From contig JBEBVI010000070.1 in assembly GCA_040392805.1 (NCBI GenBank), positions 1 through 14,068 on the forward strand: a stretch of DNA of 14,068 nt, in the 5' to 3' direction. A program made the translations under genes and the position numbers. Position 1 is the stretch's first letter, and every line of letters begins with the position of its first letter. This DNA comes from Taibaiella helvus_B (GTDB taxonomy: Bacteria; Bacteroidota; Bacteroidia; Chitinophagales; Chitinophagaceae). Of this stretch, positions 6,061-13,783 are shown one piece after another. The notes under the pieces were generated by a model. That model had not been told where the DNA came from, ran no database searches, and was given only the letters and a program-made list of their open reading frames with translations.

Positions 6061-7986
6061 ATGTGTGGAATTTGCGGATTTATCAGGAAAGAAAATAGTC
6101 TTCCGGCAAGTAACTTGTTGCGGATGAACCAGGCTATCCGGCACCGCGGCCCGGATGATGAAGGATATTTCTGCATAGAGCAGGGCAAAGGGCAGAGCTA
6201 TTCCGGCGAAGATTCTCTTCCTGAAATACAGCAGAACATGTCGCGACTGACCGGTGATATACAGCTGCGTATCGGGATGGGCTTCCGCAGGCTTTCCATC
6301 ATTGATCTTTCGGCAGCAGGCCACCAGCCTATGTTGTCGGAAGATAAGAAAGTGGCTGTTACATTTAACGGAGCGATCTATAACTTTTCGGAGATCCGGA
6401 AAGAATTGCAGGACAAAGGTTATACTTTCAGAAGCAGTACAGATACGGAGGTGATCCAGAAAGGGTATATGTGCTGGGGAAAAGATATTGTGAACCGGCT
6501 GAACGGTATGTTTGCTTTTGTTATAGCAGATCTGCATAAGCAGAAACTATGGATGGTGCGCGACCGGATGGGCATAAAGCCTTTATTTTACCATATTGCG
6601 GATGACGGTATCACATGGGCTTCGGAAATTAAAGCGTTGCTGTGCGTTGAAGATGTGCCCGCTGCATTGCATATGCCGGGACAGATCGGGAACTATTATT
6701 TGCAAAGTACGCCGCCTCCGGCAACCTGTTTCCGGGATATTTTTTCCTTAATGCCGGCTACCTGGATGGAAATAGATATGAACACTTGCGCCATGAATAG
6801 CTTTGAGTACTGGAAGATACCTTTAGGTAAAACAGGAGAACGAATAACCTTGGAGGAAGCAGGTGAGGAGCTGACACATCGCCTGAACAAAATAATATCC
6901 GCACAATTGTATGCAGATGTTCCCCTTATCACTATGATGAGCGGAGGTATTGACTCTACAACAGTCACAGCTATTGCCAGCGACCTGACAAGTGGTCTGC
7001 ATTGCTACTCTATGGGCTACGATGGTACAGGAAATGGTACCGATGAGTTACCTCAGGCTAAACTTATGGCAGATAAATTAGGTATACAACAGCATATTCA
7101 TATCCTGGAAAACGAAGAGCATGTAGTATTGCTGGATACCGGCCTGCGAATATTTGAAGAGCCTTATACCGGGCCGGAAGTAAACCTGAATGCTTCCTGG
7201 TTCATTGCTGCGAATGGCTTTAAAGTAGTCCTGTCGGGCAATGGGGCAGATGAGCTTTTCGGCGGCTATGCGCATATATTGGGTATAGAGTCATGGAAGA
7301 AAAGAAGAAAATGGTCTTTTCTGAGCCACCTTATTCCTGGTAAAGAAGGTTATAGGGCTAAGTTGAAAAACTACCTGGGCATACGGAACGCGATGCAATA
7401 TTATGCCCAAAGCCGTACCTCTATGAGGCCGTATGAAATAAAGTCACTCTTGCTTCCGGAATACGCGATGCTGGTAGACGAAACATTACGAGGTCTGCAA
7501 TACCCGGATGAACAACCCCGTTTCCGTAATGAATATGAAGCCTTGTTTTATTATGACCTTCGGTTTTCGGTATCGGGACACCATGTTTTTCGGGATGATC
7601 TCAGTTCTATGAAATTCGGACTGGAAATGCGTTATCCTTATCTGGATCATACCCTTATAGAGTGGGTGGCCGGTCTTCCTTTTGATATACGATATAACGG
7701 ACATATCAATAAGCCCCTGTTAAGAACTGCCGCAGCACGGTATATCGAACCGGATAACCTGAAAATGCCTAAGAAAGGTTTTAACCTGCCTGTAGAAGAG
7801 TGGTGGAAAAACAATGGTGCAATGAAAAGCTATATGGACAAGCAATTGAATCGACTGAAAAAAAGAGATATTTTTAATAACCATACTATTTCTAAATGGC
7901 AGCAAAACGCCCATACCTTTTTTGACCTCGCCAAGATCTGGCAATTGGTCACCACCGAGGTTTGGATGCAAACCTACCTGGATTAA
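6061..7986 (+). CDS. asnB: AsnB-like glutamine-dependent amidotransferase with altered catalytic residues
   Basis: The 641-residue product has the class II glutamine amidotransferase / asparagine synthetase layout. The start is fixed at ATG 6061 because Cys2 of MCGICGF must be the N-terminal nucleophile; an upstream in-frame TTG at 6040 would bury it. The glutaminase domain (about 2-225) shows RHRGPDDEG, RLSIIDLS (Arg77), FNGAIYN (103-108) and STDTEVI (Asp127), plus an insertion of about 28 residues before RLSI relative to E. coli AsnB. The synthetase domain has the ATP-binding SGGIDS at 294-299, LSGNGADELFGGY (391-403) and FGLEMRYPYLD. Two normally acidic positions differ: Ala105 in place of the Glu of NGEIYN, and Asn394 in place of the Glu of SGEGxDE. 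In polysaccharide loci such proteins may amidate sugar acids instead of making asparagine, which fits the flippase and acetyltransferase upstream. True asparagine synthetase remains possible. Confidence 0.85.
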   Translation: MCGICGFIRKENSLPASNLLRMNQAIRHRGPDDEGYFCIEQGKGQSYSGEDSLPEIQQNMSRLTGDIQLRIGMGFRRLSIIDLSAAGHQPMLSEDKKVAVTFNGAIYNFSEIRKELQDKGYTFRSSTDTEVIQKGYMCWGKDIVNRLNGMFAFVIADLHKQKLWMVRDRMGIKPLFYHIADDGITWASEIKALLCVEDVPAALHMPGQIGNYYLQSTPPPATCFRDIFSLMPATWMEIDMNTCAMNSFEYWKIPLGKTGERITLEEAGEELTHRLNKIISAQLYADVPLITMMSGGIDSTTVTAIASDLTSGLHCYSMGYDGTGNGTDELPQAKLMADKLGIQQHIHILENEEHVVLLDTGLRIFEEPYTGPEVNLNASWFIAANGFKVVLSGNGADELFGGYAHILGIESWKKRRKWSFLSHLIPGKEGYRAKLKNYLGIRNAMQYYAQSRTSMRPYEIKSLLLPEYAMLVDETLRGLQYPDEQPRFRNEYEALFYYDLRFSVSGHHVFRDDLSSMKFGLEMRYPYLDHTLIEWVAGLPFDIRYNGHINKPLLRTAAARYIEPDNLKMPKKGFNLPVEEWWKNNGAMKSYMDKQLNRLKKRDIFNNHTISKWQQNAHTFFDLAKIWQLVTTEVWMQTYLD

Positions 7987-7994
7987 GCAACTGT

Positions 7995-8125
7995 GTCGAA
8001 ATAACTTCCACGTTTCCAGGCCTGGGAGATGCCTTCACAAAGTCTACCCTGAGCATAGTCGAAGGGGGCGGCATGACGGTACTTACCTCGACACAGCTCA
8101 GTACAAGTGAGGAAGTTATTTTGAC
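7995..8125 (+). repeat. Repeat element E2 with inverted ends
   Basis: The ends GTCGAAATAACTTCC (7995-8009) and GGAAGTTATTTTGAC (8111-8125) are inverted repeats matching at 14 of 15 positions. The interior contains the palindrome CCAGGCCTGG (8016-8025), a CCCTGAGCATAGTCGAAGGG segment (8047-8066), CATGACGG and an opposite-strand TGAGCNNNGTCGAGG core (8086-8100). The right half matches one end of E1 in reverse orientation, lacking one 24-bp unit. It begins 8 bp after the amidotransferase stop, so it lies in the 3' untranslated region and could fold into a hairpin that stabilises or ends the transcript. Confidence 0.7.
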
Positions 8126-8134
8126 TATTATACT

Positions 8135-8200
8135 AAGTCAAAATTTAAAAGTTCAGCCTGTCAGATAAATAGTATCTCACAGGGTAAAAAGTCAAAATTT
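8135..8200 (+). repeat. Direct repeat - hairpin - direct repeat structure upstream of hflX
   Basis: The 12-mer AAGTCAAAATTT occurs exactly at 8135-8146 and 8189-8200. Between the copies, 8157-8183 forms a stem of CCTGT + C + AGATA with loop AATAG, pairing with TATCT + C + ACAGG: ten pairs, one C-C mismatch and a 5-base loop. It lies 86 bases before the hflX ATG and could be a terminator for the upstream gene, a leader structure or another small repeat element. Confidence 0.55.
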
Positions 8201-8243
8201 CAACAACAAATTCATTACTATTAGATGTTTACAATATACCAGA

Positions 8244-8276
8244 CACTTATCACCCATCACTTATCACTTATAATTA
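8244..8276 (+). repeat. Short ATCAC-type repeats before hflX
   Basis: The segment is an irregular array of TTATCAC and CCATCAC units (for example CACTTATCACCCATCAC) ending ten bases before the hflX ATG. A related CCCATCAC run is seen on the minus strand before hemW, near 3221-3236. It probably represents low-complexity intergenic sequence common in this lineage. Confidence 0.4.
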
Positions 8277-8286
8277 CACTTACGGA

Positions 8287-9474
8287 ATGATTGAAAATAA
8301 AAATATAATAAAGGAAGAGGAAAAAGCGGTACTGATAGGGCTTATTCAAAAGGATAATACGGAGGCCCAGGTAATAGAGTATTTAGATGAGCTGGCTTTC
8401 CTGGCAGAAACAGCCGGAGCAAGGGCAATGAAATACTTTTTTCAGAAATTGCCGCATCCCGATAGCCGGACTTTTGTGGGTAAGGGAAAGTTAGAGGAGA
8501 TCAGACAATACATCATCAGGCAGGGTATTACCTTAGTTGTTTTTGATGATGAACTGACCGGATCGCAGATCAGCAATATAGAAAAAGCGCTGGGGGTAAA
8601 AACCATAGACCGCTCCGATCTTATTCTGGATATTTTTGCGCGACGGGCTAAAACCGCACAGGCTAAGACACAGGTAGAGCTGGCTCAGTATCAATACATC
8701 CTGCCCCGGCTCAGGGGCATGTGGAAACACCTGGAGCGGCAGGGTGGGGGCATCGGATCACGTGGCCCGGGTGAAACGGAAATTGAAACCGACCGCCGTA
8801 TCGTAAAAGATAAAATAGCCTTGCTCAGAAAGAGGTTGTCGGAGATAGATAAGCAGGCTATAACCCAACGAAAAGAGCGGGGTACTTTTATCCGTGTAGC
8901 GCTTGTAGGATATACCAATGTCGGTAAAAGCACCCTTATGCAATTGCTGAGCAAGTCGGAAGTTTTTGCGGAGAATAAGCTTTTTGCCACTTTAGATACC
9001 ACAACCCGGAAAGTGGTATTTGAACGTACACCCTTTTTATTGAGCGATACGGTAGGCTTTATCCGTAAGTTGCCGCATCACCTGGTGGAAAGTTTTAAGT
9101 CCACCCTCGATGAAGTGCGGGAAGCCGACATATTGTTACATGTAGTAGATATTTCACATCCGGGCTACGAAGACCAGATTGGGGTAGTGAACAGTACGTT
9201 GCAGGAGCTGGGCGCTTTCGACAAGCCCACGTTAATGATTTTCAATAAAATGGATCTGTATGCTGAACGGAACTTTGATGAGTGGCTCGAAGAAAATGTA
9301 AAGCAGGATATACTGAAACAATTGCATCGCCGCTGGGATAACCTGACGCACGGCAATGCCATATTTATTTCTGCTACACAACGCTCCAATATTGACACGC
9401 TGCGTGAAACTATACTGGAAAAAGTAAAGCAACTCTACGAACAACGGTATCCCTATCTGAATAGCTTTTATTGA
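8287..9474 (+). CDS. hflX: GTPase HflX (ribosome-associated)
   Basis: The 395-residue protein matches HflX along its full length. An N-terminal HflX-specific domain (about 15-120, with FVGKGKLEE and FDDELTGSQ) is followed by a coiled-coil linker containing RQGGGIGSRGPGETEIETDRR (about 151-171), a family signature. The GTPase domain has G1 GYTNVGKS (208-215), G3 DTVG (254-257), G4 NKMD (320-323) and a G5-like SAT (362-364). HflX binds the 50S or 70S ribosome and splits stalled or hibernating ribosomes, often under heat or antibiotic stress. ATG 8287 gives the expected length. Its upstream region is full of small repeats and shows no convincing -33/-7 pair. It is convergent with the carboxyltransferase gene and shares no operon with its neighbours here. 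Confidence 0.96.
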   Translation: MIENKNIIKEEEKAVLIGLIQKDNTEAQVIEYLDELAFLAETAGARAMKYFFQKLPHPDSRTFVGKGKLEEIRQYIIRQGITLVVFDDELTGSQISNIEKALGVKTIDRSDLILDIFARRAKTAQAKTQVELAQYQYILPRLRGMWKHLERQGGGIGSRGPGETEIETDRRIVKDKIALLRKRLSEIDKQAITQRKERGTFIRVALVGYTNVGKSTLMQLLSKSEVFAENKLFATLDTTTRKVVFERTPFLLSDTVGFIRKLPHHLVESFKSTLDEVREADILLHVVDISHPGYEDQIGVVNSTLQELGAFDKPTLMIFNKMDLYAERNFDEWLEENVKQDILKQLHRRWDNLTHGNAIFISATQRSNIDTLRETILEKVKQLYEQRYPYLNSFY

Positions 9475-9495
9475 TAATCACAAATGCTATGCTCC

Positions 9496-9550
9496 GGGGG
9501 ACATATATATACCTCTCAGTACAACGCGCTTTCACAGCCAAATGTCCCCC
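9496..9550. terminator. Possible bidirectional hairpin between hflX and the carboxyltransferase gene
   Basis: GGGGGACAT at 9496-9504 is a perfect 9-bp inverted repeat of ATGTCCCCC at 9542-9550, separated by 37 bases, in the 119-base gap between two convergent genes. The position suits a shared terminator, but the loop is long and no T-tract follows. Confidence 0.3.
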
Positions 9551-9593
9551 TCTCCGAGTTCCCATATCTCCCGAAAACTATAAATACACACCC

Positions 9594-11132
9594 TTACAAA
9601 GGAATATTATCATGCTTTTTCCTCGGCATGCGATCCACTTTATTTTCCAGCATTTTAAATCCCCGGATCAATTTTTCTCTTGTCGTCTCAGGAACAATAA
9701 CTTCATCAATAAAGCCGCGTGCCGCAGCGCCATAAGGATTGGCAAATTTTTCCAGGTATTCTGCTTCTTTTTCTTTTAGCTTTGCCTCCGGGTCGGTCGC
9801 TTCTGCAATTTCTTTTTTAAAAATAATTTCAGCGGCACCCTTAGCACCCATAACCGCAATTTCAGCAGTAGGCCAGGCGTAGTTAAGATCGGCGCCAATG
9901 TGTTTCGAATTCATTACGTCATAAGCGCCACCATAAGCCTTACGGGTAATGACGGTTATTTTGGGAACCGTTGCTTCACTCAGGGCAAACAGCAGCTTTG
10001 CCCCGTTAGTAATAATACCGTTCCACTCCTGGTCTGTGCCCGGTAAAAAGCCTGGTACGTCAACCAATACCAGAAGCGGTATATTGAACGCATCGCAGAA
10101 ACGCACGAAGCGTGCTGCTTTTTTGGAAGAATTGATATCCAGCACGCCAGCCATGCTTGCAGGTTGGTTAGCTACAACACCAATGCTTCTGCCGGTCATA
10201 CGTGCAAAACCTACAACTATATTTTCAGCATAATCTTTATGGACCTCCAGGAAACTTTCCATATCTGCCAGTTCCTGTATTACTTCCTTGATATCGTAAG
10301 GTTGATTGGGGTTCTCAGGGATGATCCCGTTTAGCTTTGGCCGGATTTCATTACCCGGTTCGTAAGGATATACCGGGGCATCCTCTTCGCAGTTTTGGGG
10401 CATATAGCTTAACAGCTGTTTGATATGCGCTATACAAGCTACCTCATTTTCAAGTGCAAAGTGAGTGACACCTGACTTTTGAGCATGTGTTTGCGCCCCG
10501 CCCAATTCCTCGCTGGTCACATTTTCATGTGTTACCGTTTTGACCACATTGGGCCCGGTCACAAACATGTAAGATGTATTTTCCACCATTAAGATAAAGT
10601 CGGTAATGGCAGGAGAATATACAGCACCCCCGGCACAAGGCCCCATAATGGCGCTGAGCTGCGGGATAACGCCACTCGCTTTTACATTGCGGTAAAATAT
10701 ATCGGCATAACCACCCAGCGAAACAACACCTTCCTGTATACGTGCCCCCCCGCTATCGTTAAGACCGATAACCGGCGCGCCGTTTTGCATGGCCAGATCC
10801 ATTATCTTACAGATCTTCTCCGCATGTGTTTCGGAAAGACTTCCCCCGAAAACCGTAAAGTCCTGGGAGAAAACATAAACCAGGCGGCCGTTAACCAGGC
10901 CATAGCCGGTCACAACGCCATCTCCCGGGTACTGCTCCTTCTCCATCCCGAAATCACGTGCCCTGTGTGTGACCAGCATACCGATCTCCTCAAAGGAATC
11001 TTCATCCAAAAGTAATGTTATGCGTTCACGGGCAGTGAGCTTTCCTTTGCTATGCTGACTGTCAACCCGTTTTTGCCCGCCACCTGCATGAGCCTGTTCT
11101 ATTTTCTGCTGAAGAATATTGAGTTTATCCAT
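9594..11132 (-). CDS. Acyl-CoA carboxylase carboxyltransferase subunit, propionyl/methylmalonyl-CoA type (PccB/MmdA-like)
   Basis: The 512-residue protein belongs to the biotin-dependent carboxyltransferase family (crotonase fold, N- and C-terminal halves). It transfers CO2 from carboxybiotin to an acyl-CoA, or does the reverse as part of a decarboxylase. Motifs include KGKLTARERI near the N-terminus, SGGARIQEG, the first oxyanion-hole region GPCAGGAVYSPA (about 164-175) and the second, YGGAYDVMNSKHIGAD (about 400-415). Asp405 in GGAYDVM is at the position that favours propionyl-CoA over acetyl-CoA in characterised actinobacterial PccB. I chose ATG 11132 over the in-frame TTG 11159 because MDKLNILQQKIEQ matches the usual start. 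No biotin carboxylase or biotin carrier gene is adjacent, so the partner is encoded elsewhere. The likely pathway is propionyl-CoA to methylmalonyl-CoA; PccB cannot be separated from MmdA by sequence alone. Confidence 0.92.
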   Translation of the reverse strand: MDKLNILQQKIEQAHAGGGQKRVDSQHSKGKLTARERITLLLDEDSFEEIGMLVTHRARDFGMEKEQYPGDGVVTGYGLVNGRLVYVFSQDFTVFGGSLSETHAEKICKIMDLAMQNGAPVIGLNDSGGARIQEGVVSLGGYADIFYRNVKASGVIPQLSAIMGPCAGGAVYSPAITDFILMVENTSYMFVTGPNVVKTVTHENVTSEELGGAQTHAQKSGVTHFALENEVACIAHIKQLLSYMPQNCEEDAPVYPYEPGNEIRPKLNGIIPENPNQPYDIKEVIQELADMESFLEVHKDYAENIVVGFARMTGRSIGVVANQPASMAGVLDINSSKKAARFVRFCDAFNIPLLVLVDVPGFLPGTDQEWNGIITNGAKLLFALSEATVPKITVITRKAYGGAYDVMNSKHIGADLNYAWPTAEIAVMGAKGAAEIIFKKEIAEATDPEAKLKEKEAEYLEKFANPYGAAARGFIDEVIVPETTREKLIRGFKMLENKVDRMPRKKHDNIPL

Positions 11133-11537
11133 TAAATTAATATTAGAAAAGTGGGGCAAGTTACAAAATGCGCTCCATACTTATTGAATGTCATTAGAAT
11201 GAGTATGTGTAGAAACTCCCCCGATCTCATTCCGATACATCATTCCTTTCATGCGATCAAACGGAGATGATATCCAAACGGCCACTTCACATTGTTATTC
11301 TCTTTGGGCCTGACCAGCAACTTTTCTCACCGGCAGGTAATCTTTCACCCTCTGATAAGGTGCTTTTCCATGCTATATCTGTTATGTGGGTTACAGATCG
11401 TTTTTATTTATGAAAAGCGGTTGCAACTGCAAAAAAAACTTCCGGATTTAATCCGGCATTCCCCAAATCCCGAAAAAAATAAACGACTTTTGCGGCAAAA
11501 TTAATTAACGCCGGCAAATACAGACTGCTCATCTATT
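11133..11537. other. Divergent intergenic region, 405 bp, without a convincing gene
   Basis: This spacer separates the carboxyltransferase gene (minus) from mgtE (plus). A 70-codon plus-strand frame at 11292-11504 starts with TTG, has no family features and is rejected. Visible structure is limited to the palindrome CCGGAT-TTA-ATCCGG at 11442-11456, 81 bases upstream of mgtE, and an AT-rich stretch with GACTTTTG (11485-11492), a weak -7 candidate. I see no recognisable M-box or other magnesium riboswitch. Confidence 0.5.
11442..11456. promoter_or_regulatory. Palindrome upstream of mgtE
   Basis: CCGGAT and ATCCGG flank a three-base spacer TTA, giving a perfect 6-bp inverted repeat 81 bases before the mgtE ATG. 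It could be an operator or a small leader hairpin; the function is unknown. Confidence 0.3.
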
Positions 11538-12920
11538 ATGGAAAATTTGGAAACACTGATCGAAAAAACAGAGATGTTGATAGAGCATCAGGATGAAGGT
11601 GCACTTCATGCTCTGCTGGAAGAATTAAATATTTCAGAGGTGAAGCAATTGATCGATGAACTTCCCGAGTATGGCCCGAAGTTCATGGAGTTGCTGCCGA
11701 TTAACAGATCTGTACATGTGTTCCGGATTTTGGACTTCCCTGTCCAGGAGCGGATAATTAAAAAGCTGTCAGGTGCAAAAATTAAAGAAATCATTAATGA
11801 GCTTCCGCCTGATGACCGTACTTCTTTCTTCAGTGAGCTTCACGGTGATGTAGTGAAGAAGCTCATTATTCTGCTGCCGGCAGAAGACAGAAAGGAGGCT
11901 CTGGCGCTCCTGGGTTATAAGGAAGATAGTGTAGGACGGTTGATGACCCCTGACTATATAGCCGTAAAAAAACACTGGAATGTAGCGAGGGTGATGGAAC
12001 ATATCAGGAGATACGGTGTCAATTCGGAAACAATTGATGTGATATATGTAATCGATGATAAAGGTGTACTGCTCGATGACCTGCGTATACGTAAAGTACT
12101 CTTAGCTTCTCCGGAAACCCTCGTGAGCGAACTTACAGACGAAAGACTGATTTCCTTAAATGCCTATGATCCGCAGGAAGAAGCTATAGAGGTATTCCGG
12201 ATGAACAACAGGGTGGCTTTGCCCGTAACGGATCATGATAATGTATTGCTGGGTATTGTGACAATAGATGATATTCTCTGGGTGGCTAAGGAGGAGTATA
12301 CGGAAGATATCCAGAAAATAGGTGGTACGGAAGCCCTGGATGAGCCCTATTTGGATACTACTATTTTTGAGCTGGTAAAAAAGAGGGTAGGGTGGCTTGC
12401 TGTGCTCATGGTCGGCGAAATGTTTACAGCCACAGCTATCGGCTTTTTTGAAGAACAGATCCATAAAGCTACAGTGCTGGCCTTGTTTATTCCGTTGATT
12501 ATATCCTGTGGGGGAAACAGCGGCTCCCAGGCGTCTACACTTATAGTACAGGCCATGGCCCTGGGCGAGGTAACGATTAAAGACTGGTGGCGGGTAATGC
12601 GGAGAGAAATAATATCAGGTCTTCTTTTAGGAATATGCCTGGGTATTATCGGTTTCCTGCGTATATTCCTCTGGCACCTTATAGCGCCCACACTCTACGG
12701 CGAGCATTGGCTTATGATAGCTACTACAATTAGTATATCATTGGTGTTTGTAGTACTTTGGGGCTCGCTGATGGGCTCCATGCTGCCGCTATTAATGAAA
12801 AGACTGGGAGCGGATCCGGCCAGTTCTTCCGCTCCGTTCGTGGCTACATTGGTAGATGTTACCGGACTATTGATTTACTTTAGCTTCGCACTTCTGTTCA
12901 TGAGCAATTTGTTGACGTAG
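11538..12920 (+). CDS. mgtE: Magnesium transporter MgtE
   Basis: The 460-residue protein has the full MgtE layout. A helical N domain (about 1-130) contains repeated ELP/LLP turns such as IDELPEYGPKFMELLP and INELPPDDRTSFFSEL. Two CBS domains (about 136-190 and 200-255) follow, with RLMTPDYIAV and LGIVTIDDIL as typical edges. The membrane domain from about 283 has five helices, including ISCGGNSGSQASTLIVQA (322-338) and the C-terminal ADPASSSAPFVATLVDVTGLLIYF. Asp440 in LVDVTG corresponds to the pore Mg2+-binding Asp of Thermus MgtE. The channel works as an inner-membrane dimer, and Mg2+ bound to the cytosolic domains closes it. ATG 11538 gives a normal family length. Its 3' end is 12 bases from the convergent methyltransferase stop. 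Confidence 0.96.
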   Translation: MENLETLIEKTEMLIEHQDEGALHALLEELNISEVKQLIDELPEYGPKFMELLPINRSVHVFRILDFPVQERIIKKLSGAKIKEIINELPPDDRTSFFSELHGDVVKKLIILLPAEDRKEALALLGYKEDSVGRLMTPDYIAVKKHWNVARVMEHIRRYGVNSETIDVIYVIDDKGVLLDDLRIRKVLLASPETLVSELTDERLISLNAYDPQEEAIEVFRMNNRVALPVTDHDNVLLGIVTIDDILWVAKEEYTEDIQKIGGTEALDEPYLDTTIFELVKKRVGWLAVLMVGEMFTATAIGFFEEQIHKATVLALFIPLIISCGGNSGSQASTLIVQAMALGEVTIKDWWRVMRREIISGLLLGICLGIIGFLRIFLWHLIAPTLYGEHWLMIATTISISLVFVVLWGSLMGSMLPLLMKRLGADPASSSAPFVATLVDVTGLLIYFSFALLFMSNLLT

Positions 12921-12932
12921 CGGTGGCATCAC

Positions 12933-13607
12933 TTACCCTTTACAGATGATGCAACTACCGCAACTATCCGGTATCGGAGTAAAGTTGGCATTGTTCTCGT
13001 TACAGAACTTTTCTACGGCTGCCCGTACACCCGGGTAGGCTTCGTTGTTAAAGTCGTGGATCATAATATATCCGCCGGGCACTAACTTAGGATAAAAAAA
13101 TTGTAAACCCTGGTATATCGGTTCGTACAGGTCTGTATCTAAACTTACAAAACAAAATTCCTCATTCATACCTTCAGCCGTATGCGGAAAGTAACCTTTC
13201 TTTATGACGCATTTTTCTCTGTTAGGCATTATAGACAATACCCGTTCTACGGAAGTATTCTTAAAGTCCTGTTCCCCATCGGAGAAATTATTGCTTACTT
13301 CAATGGTCTTGTCGTTGCTGTGAAACCCTTCAAACGTATCAAAAAGATATAACGTCTTATCGCTGAAATGCTGATTAATATAGCGTGCAAACTTACCCTT
13401 ATATACACCAAGCTCTGCCACGGCTCCGGCTAATTTGTTTTTATGAATTTCATATGCGATCAGTTCCAATGCCCCTGTCCTTACATAATCAAAGTAATTG
13501 ACATCCACTTTCCTTTTCCTTTTTAAGTAAATCAGGGAAGGTACCATTAGTATATGAGCGTCTTTTCCAAATAGATAATTCCATACTTGACCTGCAAATT
13601 TTTTCAT
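12933..13607 (-). CDS. TylF/MycF-like SAM-dependent methyltransferase
   Basis: The 224-residue protein has a Rossmann-type methyltransferase fold. AELGVYKGKFARYI (64-77) is SAM motif I, LYLFDTFEGF (86-95) is the second strand with its acidic residue, and VSLDTDLYEP (154-163) together with YIMIHDFNNEAYPGV (180-194) carry the acidic residues that bind a metal ion in TylF/MycF sugar O-methyltransferases. It could methylate a hydroxyl of a sugar in a surface glycan or secondary metabolite; the substrate is unknown. The C-terminus has three closely spaced cysteines (216, 219, 222). The frame extends upstream to a TTG at 13643, but ATG 13607 (MKKFAGQVWNYLFG) is preferred as the conventional start. 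It is about 5 kb from the acetyltransferase-flippase-AsnB genes, so a shared pathway is only a guess. Confidence 0.85.
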   Translation of the reverse strand: MKKFAGQVWNYLFGKDAHILMVPSLIYLKRKRKVDVNYFDYVRTGALELIAYEIHKNKLAGAVAELGVYKGKFARYINQHFSDKTLYLFDTFEGFHSNDKTIEVSNNFSDGEQDFKNTSVERVLSIMPNREKCVIKKGYFPHTAEGMNEEFCFVSLDTDLYEPIYQGLQFFYPKLVPGGYIMIHDFNNEAYPGVRAAVEKFCNENNANFTPIPDSCGSCIICKG

Positions 13608-13783
13608 AAATTCAATTAACCCGGGTTGTTTTAACGAATACAAATATTTTTAAAGAAATATCAATAATTAATTTTAGTCCTTCCTGAAAATAGCAAATGT
13701 AGGCATCTTAGGTATAAGACACCTGCTTCCCTCAGCAATGCAGCATGATTTAAATTAAAACAGCTTTATTTTAAAGTACCGAT

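Noticed and set aside
7922..8168. Short plus-strand frames crossing the end of the AsnB-like gene and E2
   Set aside because: They overlap the real 3' end of the amidotransferase in other frames and encode repeat-derived STQLST/DTAQYK peptides.
11133..11159. Longer start (TTG 11159) for the carboxyltransferase
   Set aside because: The ATG at 11132 matches the usual family start and the extra nine residues look like untranslated AT-rich leader.
11292..11504. 70-codon plus-strand frame upstream of mgtE
   Set aside because: It starts with TTG and has no recognisable domain or plausible start signals; its length is compatible with chance.
11133..11537. Possible magnesium riboswitch (M-box or similar) before mgtE
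   Set aside because: No recognisable conserved core or multi-stem arrangement was seen; only one small palindrome is present.
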